Below, one piece after another: positions 47,657 through 60,300 of a stretch of 64,000 bases of DNA. Source of the stretch: Halichondria panicea (Eukaryota > Porifera > Demospongiae > Suberitida > Halichondriidae); contig NC_087381.1 in assembly GCF_963675165.1 (NCBI RefSeq), forward strand, positions 5,457,378 to 5,521,377. Reading direction: 5' to 3'. The first letter of the stretch is position 1. Every line of letters starts with the position of its first letter. Below the pieces are notes generated by a model. That model was not told where the DNA came from. It did not search any database and was given only the letters and a program-made list of their open reading frames with translations. The position numbers and the translations under genes were made by a program.

Positions 47657-49479
47657 GTTTGTATACCTGTAAGTATCACAGTGGAGCTTTAATTATTAAA
47701 CGGGCTTTTTGTTAATTAACTTTGTTGCCTAAAATGTGTCTGCTATTAATTAGGGACTGTACACATGATCGAGCATTGCACTAACTTAAAGTGCAGCAAT
47801 AAAAGCAACAGATTCTTGTATTGTAAACAAGCCAGGAAAACAATAACACAAACTTGAAGAATGTCAACTGGTAACAGTATCACTGTAGCTATAGTGCAAG
47901 CTTATTAGACATGTCATCATTATATTATTATTATGCATCGATATCAACCAGCTTGATAATATAAGGTGTGGATATCTGCAAACACGGTTCGGACCCTAAT
48001 GTACTGTAGCCAAAGCTTGGTTTAAGATTTCTTAATGGTGGTATGATCACTATTGAGATATACGCTATTCACAACCACAACATAAATATCCACATCAGTA
48101 CCTTGTAAATTAAGTCTCGGAAAAAAGACAATGACATAATGATAGCAGATACAAACACAATCAAGCTCTCACAATAACCTCAGATACAGTTCGTACTCAA
48201 ACTAGGTACGTACTAAGATAAATAAGATAATTATAACTCACAAATAACTTCTTGATTGGCGCGTATAATGGATGAAGAAGACTTTACTGAATTCAGGTTG
48301 TTTTTTGATACTAATAATAAATCTAAACAAGCACAACTATTTATAAACACAACTGTACATGCTGCTGAGGTGTCGTTATTCTGTCATGTGTCTTTTCAAA
48401 ACAACAAATACTATAAGCTGAACCAGCTAGTACACGAGTGTTACAAGCTTTTTACAAGAGTTGCAAATGCCTTTACAAGCACATGACAACAAGCGGAGGC
48501 TTGCACAATAAACAAAATGTGACATTAAACAATAATTATCTTTGATGGTTGGAAAGCAAAACACATGAGCTAAGCTTTGTTAGAACATGTACACACAGCA
48601 CATGATATACTGACTCAACATTAGACTCATGCTGAACTGTTAACTCAAGTTGCAGCATCAAAGATTGTGAACTGTACAAATACAAAGTGTGAACACTCTA
48701 CCGGAATCAAAGCACGGGAATTTCCTTTGTGTACGACATAAAATACAGCCCTAGAAGTTACACAAACAAAAGAAATCAATAGGATCATCAGAATGCTATA
48801 AAAAGGGCAATGGCACAAAATAATAAGTGTGTGCGCATTTACACTACAATAGCGGACGCCCTATCCATATAGATACGATGTATCGTTTGGTTGTCTATTA
48901 ATTAACAAACGGACGCGTACGCGACACAGCCATTTGTCATGGCTTTATCACAACATACCAGCAGTACAGTGTACAAGTGTGGGATCAATCCTAGACTTGT
49001 ATCAGTCAGTACGTGGTTAGTCAGAGTCTCTCTTGGGAATATCCACAGTGATCTATACCTATATACCTGTCCTGCAACAGGCCGTAGCCAAAGAGCCAGA
49101 GTTGTGTACACATAGATCTACATGTGAATCGAGCCTCTCCCAGCTACGCCTACTTCTGATTTTTCTACTACTTTTTCATTGTCTAGTTAATCATCTTTAC
49201 CCATTATTGATATTGAGTCTGAGAAGAGATGGTCTAATGTGGAATCCTTACAATAGCAAACACAAGACAAACAAAATAATAACACAAAAAACTAAATAAA
49301 AAAAGCTATATATATAATTATGACTGCACAAAATACAGTGATGCCAAAAACTAATTATAGATAGATAGGTTCTTCTCTCCTCTGCATGTAACCTCTGTAT
49401 CCACACATAATTATACATACTCCAGCCGATTGGTTGCATATAAGACAATCCGATAAGAACAAACATAACTATATAATAG
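47657..49479. other. Intergenic, no gene recognised
   Basis: AT-rich. A plus-strand open frame at 48256-48486 (76 residues) resembles nothing I know and lacks supporting splice or signal features. The interval is between the divergent 5' end of the TBC1D25-like gene and the 3' end of the NB-ARC gene. Confidence 0.5.
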
Positions 49480-49612
49480 TTAGACACTGTTTAGGAAGTT
49501 TCTACATGATTTAGAAGCCCAAAGGGCTGGTTGTAGTATCCCGAACGCAGTGAGGGTTCTACTAGCCCTAAGGACTTCTAAATCATGTGGAAACTTCCTA
49601 AACAGTGTCTAA
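49480..49612. mobile_element. Short MITE, about 36-bp inverted ends
   Basis: Left TTAGACACTGTTTAGGAAGT and on to GATTTAGAAG, right the reverse complement with few changes. The 58-bp centre includes CCGAACGCAGTGAGGGTTC. Just downstream, 49680-49740 repeats TACATGATTTTCTAA three times. Confidence 0.9.
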
Positions 49613-49833
49613 GCATTTTAGATCATAGCAACCATGAGTATTTAGCCAATCAGATTTGAATGTTCTTATCTAATCTTTGCTACATGATTTTCTAAGTGAA
49701 GTACATGATTTCTATTGAAGTACATGATTTTCTAAATTGGATAGAACATTTCTTCTTACCAATCAGATTGCAGTATTTATGACAAACATGATCTAAAAAA
49801 TTTTAGGTATAACTGAATTGCATATTCATTATT

Positions 49834-49839
49834 TTTATT
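49834..49839 (-). terminator. Putative polyadenylation signal of the NB-ARC gene
   Basis: AATAAA on the minus strand about 36 bases after the stop codon at 49875-49877. Confidence 0.5.
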
Positions 49840-49874
49840 ATTAAACATAATGGGGATTGTGTGAATACAAAAAG

Positions 49875-52800
49875 CTAATTGTGGAAACTTCTTTTACTTG
49901 TGTATACAAATTGATGAAAATCACTCATAAATAAGCTAATGATGCTGCCAACAAAGTATCTAGCTATAAAGTATAGAGGAATACCAGGAAAAATTAATGA
50001 GCATATAAGATTGTTAAGAAAATTTGCAATCCAAAACGAGTTTTTACATGTTAAATGTATGCATAATAGACACCACTGTTGGTATCTCATTGATCCATTT
50101 CCTTCTAGTGAAAAATATCCAAGAGCGTTAGCTAAAACACCCAAAACATAAAAATTAAGATAAAGAATGCACAAAAAGAAAAGATGAGTAGTGACACACT
50201 TGTTCCAGATATAACCTCTCAAAGCATACAAAATCACAAGTATAAAAATCGTGAAACAAAGCATAACGTAAGATTCAATTGTTTGAATCACTAAAAAAAA
50301 AAATAGAAAGTGTAATAAAGATTGAAATGTGCCAGTCTTTCCCATTTGAATGCGAAAGACAACTGCAGAATACTTTAATGAAAACCAACACTCCAATGAA
50401 AAAAGCAAATACTTCAAAATCTTGACAATGTTATGTGCAAAATTGTTTTGTGAGCAGAAAACATAAGAATTGTCAATTAACTGTAGCAAGTCATCAGTGA
50501 TAAAGTTTATGAGCTTGTCTGGGCCACTAACTGTGTCACAAATTGTACAAGGGAGGTGTGTATAGCCAGTTTCGGTAATGGAGAGCAATAGGTTGGATAT
50601 CAATACTTTGCATACACTCGTGTAAGTCTGAGAGCACGCTTTGTTCAGCAATGTGTTGTTTTCTTCTAAAAATGTCAAGGTGACATCTAGAATAATACTT
50701 GAATGGTTGCTTTCTAAGCCTCCTTGTTGAGAATAAAATAGAAGAACTATTATTTCTTCTGAAGAAAAGTTGTGATCTTTTGTACTTAACAAAATTCTAG
50801 CTAGCTGTCGTATGTTATGCTGTTCGCTAGTGATAAGTTGTTGGTCTTTTTGAGCTGGTTCTTTAATCGACTTTATAGAAGTGAGATAATTATAAAGTTT
50901 CTTTGTATAATACTCTACGAATGTTGTTTTGAAGTCAGATTTCAATACATTTTTTGAATCTATCAAAATCTTCTCCCTAAAATATATTTTTATTAGCTTA
51001 TGCAACTTGTATCTTTCTCCAAAAATGTGAGCGTACCTTTCAAATAGAGAGCGCTCAAAAAGATTTTTGATTTCTTCTTGGAATTCAATGAAAAACGGAA
51101 ACAAAAGAATATCTTCATCAAATGAACCAGGAAACAAAGAAAAAACATATGCAGCTCTTTTGGAGTTGTTGCTGAGATATTGACAAGCAGTGTCCATTAC
51201 AACATTGAACCTCTCACGCCTTGGAAATTGTGGAGAAGATATCGCATCAACATTTTTTGCCTTTAGATCTCGGATTAACATTGTCGGGCTAATTGTTTTG
51301 AGCAGCATAACCGCCACCTTAATTGCCAATGGACAGTTTCCTACGAGTTCAACTATTTCATTCTGTAAGTGATGACTCAAGTTTGGTTGAAGAACACTGA
51401 TTAAGGATTTTGAATCCTTTTCACTTAACTCTAACACTTCAATATCACTAAAGTAGTCTGCAAAAGAAATTTTTAGCTGGCTTGTAATTATGACCTTCAA
51501 ATTATCTTTAGATGACTTTCTCAAATCTAGTATGAACTCTTGGAATTCATCATGCCATTCATTAAGGACTAGATCGCAGTTATCAAAAATCAAAATAGAA
51601 TGTTCTGCAATTGAAGCTGCCCAGTTTAAGAGGTAGTCACCGTTGACAGACCTGCCTAGTAAATGTTTCTCAAAATCGCCGCTGTAACAGTTGTATGTCT
51701 GTACTCCTCTGACAAGTCTTTTCAGGTGAGGTTTTTGCTCAAAGGATAGTTTGAATTCGCTTAGATCAACATAACTTACACCAATTCCCTTTGTACTCAT
51801 GATTTCATGACCAATATGAATAGCCAATGAACTTTTTCCGAAAGCAGGAGGACCAAACAATCCAACTATTGATGTGTGAGTATTAAAGAGATTTTGCATA
51901 ACTGTATATATTAATTCTTTTCTACCAACAAAGGGCTCAGGACGGGAAGGCAATGGTAAACTGATATTTAATAGAGGTGCATCTAGTCTAATATAACTAA
52001 TTTGCTGTACAATTTGCTGTTGTACTTGATCATCACATCTTTCAAACTCATTTTCTAAGAATTGTTGTTGCTGCGGACCAAATCCCTCAAAAATAGTAGT
52101 ACTTTGAGGGTATATTACATATCCGAATCCGATTACAATTGATAGTACGGCGATACACATCACATAGCACTTCTTAGTTCGTAGTCCAAGACAAGATCTG
52201 TACTGTCGTTCAGTTGAGCTTGCAATAACTTCTGTGAAAAATTAAAGCAGGCATACATTTATAATAGACATGTAATGACATACCGTATATAGCGAGAAAT
52301 TTTTGAGGAACTTATATTTTGTGGAATGGCCTCTAAAAGCATTTCGTTACACAACATTCGTGGAATGACTGCTTACTGGAAGCCACGCCTTTAATCTTTG
52401 CACGTTCTATAATCAAAGAACAATTTTCGTTGACTTAATTTTCATTTAGAATTGCTAACACACACAATCAACGAAAAATTAAGCCCCTCGAAAATTTCGC
52501 GCTATACGGTACATATATGCGTAGCTAGGCCAATTAAGTATGTGACAGACTCTGGGAAAATGTAAAGTAACCTCTCAGGAACGGCCACCTGGCCCACCTC
52601 TCTACTCTGTATAACAAGCAGCTTTCTGGTCTAGTCCCCAATCAGCTTTAATAATATCCTATCAGAACGGACAGCCTTTTCAGAGCTTGTATTTGAGCTA
52701 GAGAGGCAATTAGCAAAGCCCCCGCCAAAATTCATTTGCATGCAACAAGAATCATGTGGTTGGCAATTGAAATCTCTCAACAAAGACCATGCATGCCACG

Positions 52801-54619
52801 TACCTCTTTATAATGGCCAAAAGGCTGCTCCTCAATGCACTTATATATTACTATGAGCCCTCTCCTTTTTTGGCAGGCATACATGCTCTGGGTACTTAAG
52901 GCCTGGGTCAGGCACTGATAATAACATTAATTGCCAACATTTAATGTAGATGATGTAGATTATGAGTGTTAATGAGATTCTTAATGTTTATTAATGTTTT
53001 CATTGCAAGTGAAGAAGTCCGTGTCCAAGTAGCCTTCTTCACAAGGCCTCAAAATAAGGAGGCCTGCTACTGACTGCTTGCGCATGCGCAAAATTATTGG
53101 ATAATATTCCCGTAATGTTTTCCATTAAACTGAATTTTTACCCGAATTATATCCTGAATAACATAATTATTATACAGACAAAGAATACTCTTCATAAAGT
53201 CAGACACAGAGCTATATAGCTAGCTAGCTAGAGACAGAACTGTATTGGTTACAGCAGCAATTTCTTTCTGATAGAATTGACTCGACTTTCACCAAGGTTA
53301 GTGTCAGATGGGCGTGGCCTATCCATATAGGCTATTGTCAGCCTTCCCCTCCGTTCAGAGGATTGTTATCCACACTGTTGCAGGCTGTGAGTCCTTTGTT
53401 AACATATTAGGCTAAGGGTAGCTATTAGAATGCTATCACATGGGCTAGAAACCTTCTTCTATCCACTTTCTTCAATCCACTTCTGTTCGTTGTGACGTCG
53501 TTGTTTTACTGAGCAAATACAATGGTATCCGAATTACCCACTTTCTGGGTAATAGGTGGCGCATGCGCAAACAGTCGATACCAGGCCCTCTCTTCGAGGA
53601 GAAGCGGCCTGGGATCGAGGCTAGTGTCCAAGGTACTTGCTTAGCTAGCTGCCTGAACGATTCTCAATATCTTTAGCAACAAATGCGGTGGGCTTACACG
53701 AGGTAAGAGTACTTGTTTAGGCCCTTAAGATAGAGTAGGTTGTCATGATTATGTTTCCAGCTGGGGAAATTAATATGTGCAAAACTGCCTTAGCTATGCT
53801 GGCTTCTTTAGCTCTGACAGCCACTCTAGAGGTAGGCTATGTTGTGTATCTCAAGAATGCAGTAACTTTTACTCTTCCCCAGCTGGATCCTGGTACTTAG
53901 CTACGAGATATTCATCTAGCCTTGTTTTTGAAGCTTTCTTCATGTTCGCATTTGTAGTTCTTCTTACAAAACTGCCATGACGTCATCACTATTTATGGGA
54001 CTAATTAGCATAATTGAATTAAGCTAATTAGTTTTTTGGAAAAAAACATTGAGTTTCATTTTGAGTCATTTTGATGCAGCATACACTGTATATTGCAAAT
54101 AATACAGCAGTATGAACATAGTGTAAATTTTGGTATTTAAGGCTAGACCCGGGCCTTAACTACCCAGAGTGCACAGCCCAGTGGCGTAGGCAGAGGGGGG
54201 CTGATGGGGCCATTATAGATTAGTTAGAAAACTTATTACATACCATCCTTAAATCCTGGCAAAACATCCTTGAGATTGTCGTATTCTTCTCTCATTCGAT
54301 CAACGACTGGTATCAATTCAATGTACTTGCCGCAACAATCGAGGATGGTCTGTAGATTTGAGTTATCAGACTTGATAGACTGTATTATAGCACCAACGAG
54401 CTTTGTAGCCTTATCACTCTCACTGAGCATGACGTGTGTTATGTTGGTACATGTTGCTTGAGAGAATATCTCTGCTTGGAAGAGATCCCAAGCCAATCTT
54501 GTTAACACACCATCATTGAGAACTTCATGAAGCTCACTGGAATGCTTAACAAAGGCCTGCAATTCAAGAGACTTTTTCCTTAGCTTCTTGGCTTTCTTGT
54601 TTGTTGTACGGTGACTCAT
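49875..54619 (-). CDS. CARD-like / transmembrane / NB-ARC / multi-pass membrane protein
   Basis: STAND-type ATPase, probably an innate-immune or cell-death sensor. Exon 1 (54244-54619) ends phase 1 at GGATG/GTATGT; exon 2 (52231 down to 49875) begins phase 1 after TTTTCACAG; joined length 910 residues. Residues ~15-120 look like a helical death-fold domain of CARD type (KKSLELQAFVKHSSELHEVL, LIPVVDRMREEYDNL). Residues ~149-168 are a membrane helix. NB-ARC follows: VGRKEL, P-loop GPPAFGKSS (~252-260), Walker B LIFDNCD (~339-345), KVIITSQ, and GNCPLAIKV (GxP motif), then a winged-helix-like region. The last ~190 residues hold four or five hydrophobic segments; no LRR, TPR or WD repeats are evident. 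The intron is about 2.0 kb and full of MITEs. CARD call is moderate; NB-ARC is firm; the splice joining is inference. Confidence 0.75.
52281..52511. mobile_element. MITE, reverse copy of the 25737-25966 family
   Basis: TACCGTATATAGCGAGAAAT at the left and GAAAATTTCGCGCTATACGG at the right; internal GGAAGCCACGCCTTTA and TTCGTGGAATGACTGCTTAC match the other copy in reverse. Lies in the NB-ARC gene intron. Confidence 0.85.
52560..52700. repeat. Dispersed repeat, AACCTCTCAGGAACGGCCA family
   Basis: Shares CTCTCAGGAACGGCCA, GTATAACAAGCAG-like and GAACGGACAGCC with 37585-37690; a linked upstream part (GAAAGGACCTTTCT...GAAGAGCAACCACACGCTAT) occurs at 37470-37570 and 41560-41660. Confidence 0.7.
53024..53630. 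mobile_element. Relative of the 17769-18362 element
   Basis: Left AGTAGCCTTCTTCACAAGGC with GGCCTGCTACTGACTGCTTG and GCGCATGCGC; right GCGCATGCGCAAACAGTCGA, CCAGGCC and GGGATCGAGGCTAG. Similar length (about 600 bp) and order. No coding content. Confidence 0.6.
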
Positions 54620-55070
54620 TTTCGTAGATCTATAATAATAATATCAAGCTACAAACTCGTATCTCTAGAGTGTTTTTGTACTTGCTGCCCCAAAAGGGGC
54701 GTATCTGATTTGCCTACTACGCATGTGTAGACACATTAACAATGTAAATTGGCAATCGATGGAAAAGACCAATATCGTTGTTGGCTAAGTAATTATGGGT
54801 GGTTTTGTCATAATTAACATGTACAAAAACAGTTTTTTGGGTGCGTTTTCGCGGGAACTCAAGCAAATTTGTCGGCTAAGGTCTAATTGTTTTTTGCACA
54901 TTAAATTTTCTATCTTTTGATCAAACTGTTAGTAATACACTTTTACGATCACTCTCGTTTTCACCTTCCCGCTGCAGGCACTGTACCACTGTGGTCATAC
55001 CAAGATGCGCATAAACATGAACATAAAAATGTAATGTGCTACAAAGTTTCAACTATAATTATGAATAAGT

Positions 55071-56795
55071 TTATGGGTCCACTTCTGTCACTTTGGGTTT
55101 GTTAGGATTGTTGTCCAGCAACCATTGAGCCAGCCAGGTCTGCAAGGGAATAAGTGGCGTGAATGATGCAGATATAAGCAAAATACAATTTTGAACCTTT
55201 ACATGATTATACGCTTATGTAGGTGGATAGTTGGTTAGGGTAGCTAGCAATTGCATACAAATTGTCCTCAAAATGGAGCAGGGGATGGGCAGTACAGATT
55301 CACACATGAAAATAGCCGTACGTCACGTGTACCATTCAACTGATTATTTCCATCATATAATTTTAATGATTGTACGTACCAGTGGATCTTCTGGTTTTTG
55401 CTTGGACAGATGTGTGAGAGCCTTGGTGAGGACAGGGTTCACTTTGCTCTGGAGATAGTCAGTTGCATCTTGGCCGTGGTAGATGGGCTCTGTGATTGCT
55501 GCAGACAAAGAGATAATACATGTATTCATGCGTAAATTCTAGAAACGAAGGTACCTATTCATTACTGTATATACGTACACTAAAATAATGTTTGAACCTT
55601 CAGAAACGATAATTTCATATCGCAAACTCTAACTAAATGCAGAAAATTGAGTAGCCCTTACATTCTGAGAACATGAATCTGATCTCTCTCTCAGCCGTAT
55701 GGTAGCTATCACTGCCGTGCAGTCCATTTCTTGTTTGATCATGCCCGTACTTTGCCCTGAGTGAGTCGGGAGCTTCCTGCTTGGCTCTGACTGCATTCGT
55801 GGGTCCCAGCAGATCCCTCCACTCTTGAATAGCATCACGCTTGGCCAGAACCAGTGCTATGATGTCAGCACTGCAAGGAATACAAGGTTTTATACCAATG
55901 ACATGTTGGCAAATATTATAAGGCCCGTCCGGTGCGTGTAACTTAGTACTCTAAGAGTTTACCAAAAAGGTACATGCAAACACTTCATGGAAAATACTAC
56001 AGATATTTGAGCCATCACACATTTTTGATCTACATGTACACACCACCGAGATACTGTATGCTCCTCAGAGCTACTAAATATATCTTGCGAGATTAAACCA
56101 TCATACCTTTGCATGTAAGCGATGAGACTTGGGAAGAACATTTTGCCATAGTGCTCAGCATAGAAGTCAGAGGCCTGTTCTGGAGTCAGCCTCAACCTGC
56201 GTTGCTGTGATGAGAGAGAAAGATTTGGTGATTGCAAAAGGGCATGCAACAAATACACTCTACTGCATCTTTACAGGTTCTAGAGATTACATAATAAATT
56301 ATTACAGAGGAAAAAACTGCCACCCTGAAGATAGGCCAACCAAAAATTTCCCCAAGGTGTCCGTTCTCTACTAGACTGTAAGTTACCTGAATATGCACAT
56401 GTAGAGGTACATGTACTGACCATCCTGGGCAGTACAATGAATTTAACATACATTTTTTAACTACAGGTGAGCATAATTTATCTAAATTTCAGTGTTCCAC
56501 AATCCGGCCTGTTCGCTACATGTACGTACATACAGGGTATGTACATCGACTCAGACGTCTGCAAGAGTAATCGTACTTGTATGAATGTGAATGTGAAAAA
56601 ATAAAGTTATAAGGTGCATTTTCAGAAATTTATTTATTTACGAGCTCTACAACTCACATTTAGAATGGAAAATTCCAAACTTTTGATGTCCTCCATAACC
56701 TCATCTGCTCTGTGCACTGCATCAGGTTTGATAATAGCCAGAGTTCTCTCCACAGTTACAACAGGAGGGTCGGGGAAAATTGGAGTGTCTTCCAT
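55071..56795 (-). CDS. NME5: NME5, nucleoside diphosphate kinase homolog 5
   Basis: Ciliary/flagellar (radial spoke) protein with an NDK-like domain and a C-terminal Dpy-30 motif. Five exons with continuous phases: 56658-56795, 56107-56204, 55662-55870, 55380-55498, 55071-55139; 210 residues, like the ~212 of human NME5. Seen: VERTLAIIKPDAV at the NDK start, QRRLRLTPEQASDFY, GKMFFPSLIAYM, LLGPTNAVRAK..PDSLRAKYG, NGLHGSDSYHTAEREIRFMF with the conserved His, then DYLQSKVNPVL and WLAQWLLDNNPNKPK of the Dpy-30 motif. ATG 56795 (MEDTPIF) is the first Met of the frame. Head to head with CSDE1. Confidence 0.96.
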
Positions 56796-57321
56796 TTTTG
56801 CCTTCAAAGTTTCTGTGGTTGCTAATAGTAACAAGCAAATTTAATGGGCGAGCTAACAAAAAATTTATAATAATTATAAATCTTGCTGACTCGACTTGCA
56901 CCCATTAATTAGTGGCTTTGGCTTCTTTGGGCAGGAGCCAGAACTTCTTTATCTCTGTAGATTAGGTTTCTTTCTCTTTGTAGCGTTTTTATAAAGCACA
57001 CCAAATTGGCAAATCACTCAGCATAATAGGTGAGATAATAGTGTGTTTTATGAACATGTAAGATTTGCATAAAAAATTATAATTCTAATTGATGACCACC
57101 CTTTTACACACGTACACAGGTTCAACACAAATCTGGACGATCTCTCTCTCTCTTTTTGAAGCAATCATATCTTATACAGACTGGTTTTTACGCATTTTAA
57201 AAATTCGATATCCACATGTACGATCAATAAATATAATCAAGACGAAAAGAATCAAACAAAAGTCGGACCCAATATCTGAATGAAATACTTATAACATTGA
57301 ACAAACAAAGAGACACCACAA
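56796..57321. promoter_or_regulatory. Shared upstream region of NME5 and CSDE1
   Basis: 526 bp separate the two divergent start codons, so 5' UTRs and promoters of both must lie here or in unseen 5' exons. No TATA box or CpG-rich stretch stands out. Confidence 0.5.
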
Positions 57322-60300
57322 ATGTTTTCGGTAAGTACTTTTGTTAATAGATTCTCCTGCTGCATTAATACATGAAGGTTTTCATCAGCAAACTATGCAA
57401 AAAGTAGGCTTAACAGGTTCACACAACAAGTGCAACCAACTCATGCTTTATTTCTATACCTGTACTGGTAGTCAACAATTTTGTAATAGTTGTACACGCA
57501 TTGACACGTAGCTATACTGTTAATGTGTTATTGATTGCCATTGTTGTGCATGATGTGCAATACTCGACTACATACACTGTATACTGACTGTAGTATACAT
57601 ATACTGACAATTAATATATGGAACCCCTTAGCTTTCATAACGGACATATTTGGTGAACAAGATTTTGGCCATTTAATACAGACTTGTTGAGGAGTTGTTT
57701 TCCACTCGCACAAATTGCTAATTTGGTACCTGGCCTTGATTTCTCAGTTATTTGGCCTTTCTTCAGGCCGGGGTGGCCATTATATAGAATCAACTGTATC
57801 CTATAGAACACCCACCCCACACACACATAACAATCCACCCACCCACACGCACACACAGGATCCATTTGCGGGCCGCAGTCGAAGCGGCAGTTTCAACAAG
57901 AGTGGGAGCTTCAAGTCTCAGCAACCTAGCTCCTCATCATTCGTGGCCACGAGGTCAGTGTACACAGTGCCGTATCAACTGTTGATATGCACATGTGCTT
58001 ATAGGGTCAGTTAATATTAGCCATGCTTTTGAATCATGCTGAGCTTATAGAGAAAGCTTGTTTTGGTTGATGACGTACATGTCCTTACTTCAGGGGAGAC
58101 CTCGTTTATGGGTTGCACTTAATTTATACTGTACACACACACACACACACACATCATTATGCTTATTGCTCGTTGCAGTGCTAGCATCAGAGAGACTGGG
58201 ATCATTGACAAACTCATGGTAGGCATCATCAGTGTGTATAGTGTACTTGTCGATCAGTACATATAAAGTTCTTGAAGAATTTAAACCCAAAACCTGTCCC
58301 ACATCCTACATTGCATTTCATACTGTCTGTGTACAGTTACTTCAATGGCCATATTAACCGCATGACCTCTTTCTGCATATTCAACCTCTTTGTACTCTGT
58401 GATTATTCTCCAGCAAAGCTTTGGGTTCATCACGTGCTGTGAGAGGAATGAGTCCATCTTCTTCCACTTCTCACAATACAATGGCAGTGCCTCAGAACTC
58501 AGCTCTGGAGGTACCTCATTGTGCTGTCTTGTGTGCATGCATGTACATTGCTGCAGTGGTCCTACATGTACAAGTAGCTCCCAATTGCAAACTAGGAGAT
58601 CTATGCAAAAATGTTATAATGTACATGTACATCATCATCATCGTGTGTTCAGATGGTGTCATAAGTACATTGTATAGGGCTAATTCACGATGAGTGTTCT
58701 AAGAGGTCCCTCAATTTTAATGTCTACTTCGTTATGTATCTAAATCAATAATTTTGAATTAATGTGCTCGTTTTTGAGTGGCTGTAAATTATTGACACCA
58801 ACTTGAAGTCAATCTGTTCAATAGCTTAATCAAATGTATGTGTTGAGCATGGACAATACAAGTACCCCACCCCCCTCCAGACGAGGTAGAGTTTGAGGTG
58901 GGTGTGGACTCCAGGACTGGTAAGCTGATAGCACGACGACTGGTCCTCCTACCCACTGGCACCGTCTCCTTCGAGAGCATCAGCGAGGAGAGACTACTGG
59001 GAAAGGTACATTACCATTAGCAACACGATATTCTACTGGGGATATTGTCAAGTTGCCGATTTTTACCAACGGCATTCCACTGTCAACAACACTACAAGTA
59101 TTTACAGTGGATCCACTAAGTTTTGGTACCTATTTAAAATGTTTGGTGTTATCACGTAATCATAATTATATTAAAAGTATGTGCCCTTGTCTCTCTCTCA
59201 GGTTGACTGTGAGCCCAAGATCATCTCAATAAGAGGGGCTTCCCCTTCAGAGAGAGATGGGCCGGCCAGAGGGTCAAAGGTGAGAGTGAATTCTACTGTT
59301 GCAAGTTGGTAAAGAATTTAGGTCAATCAATTCTGACAATAAAACAACAAGTCCAAGTATTTGATGCCTATTCTATTATAAAGGGTTGCCTGCTTATTTC
59401 AAGTACTGTACCTACCCATGTTATACATGTACTTAGTCATAGATGCGTATGTGTTGCTTGTTGCTCAGGTGAAGCAGACCTACAATGATCCCATGATGGG
59501 CAGGATCATCTACGAGAGGAGTGGGGTGCGTGAGCACTAGCACAATACCGTCATGTACTCTACAAGTGTCTGTGTCTGTGTCTGTAGTGTGCGTACACTG
59601 TTTCAGTACTACAGATGAGCTGGATAGTTGCACAACAGCAGGGTTTCATCTAGTGGGGGTTTGAGGGGTTGTTTTGTTGCATTTGGTACCTGCCTGGCCT
59701 TTATAATCATATCACAGTTGGCCTTTCGTTCAGCTTGGCCGTTAAGATTCCACTGACTGTACATGTGCGTGTACATGTTAACATTGATAACTTACTTCTG
59801 TGTTTACTTTTAAATTAGGAGGTCTTCTTTGTGCCGTACACATTCACTGATGTCAACGATGAGAGAGACATTCGCAAGGGAGACGAGGTCTCCTTTTACA
59901 TGGCCAAGAACAAGAGGTGGGTGTGGTCAGGATATGACCTTAATTTTTCAGATTTCTAGGGGAGGGGGGATCCCAGGACGCCCCCCCTCTCTATGAAACC
60001 CTATTTTTAACTGTGTTTGTATACATATCATACAGAGCATGTATACAGACAGTACTGTGTGTAAAGTTTTGTTGTACAAGTACAGTGATGCCCCTAAATG
60101 CAGTAGATTCCCTGAAATTGGATCAACCAAGTCCGTACAATCACGCAATGAAACAGTCGGTGATTTTGACTTCATTAAATGTTTCCCCAAGTACTGACTG
60201 CACGTGTACTTGTCCTCTCTATTGTTATTAAAGCTGAATTACATGTACATGGATTATTCCTATGCAGGACCGGAGCTCTTAAAGCCAGGCTGGTGAGATT

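Noticed and set aside
48256-48486. 76-residue plus-strand frame
   Set aside because: No recognised domain, no flanking splice or signal features.
54178-54225. CAGTGGCGTAGGCAGAGG block near the CARD exon donor
   Set aside because: Matches only one end of the 31637 MITE family; no second end found, so left as a solo fragment.
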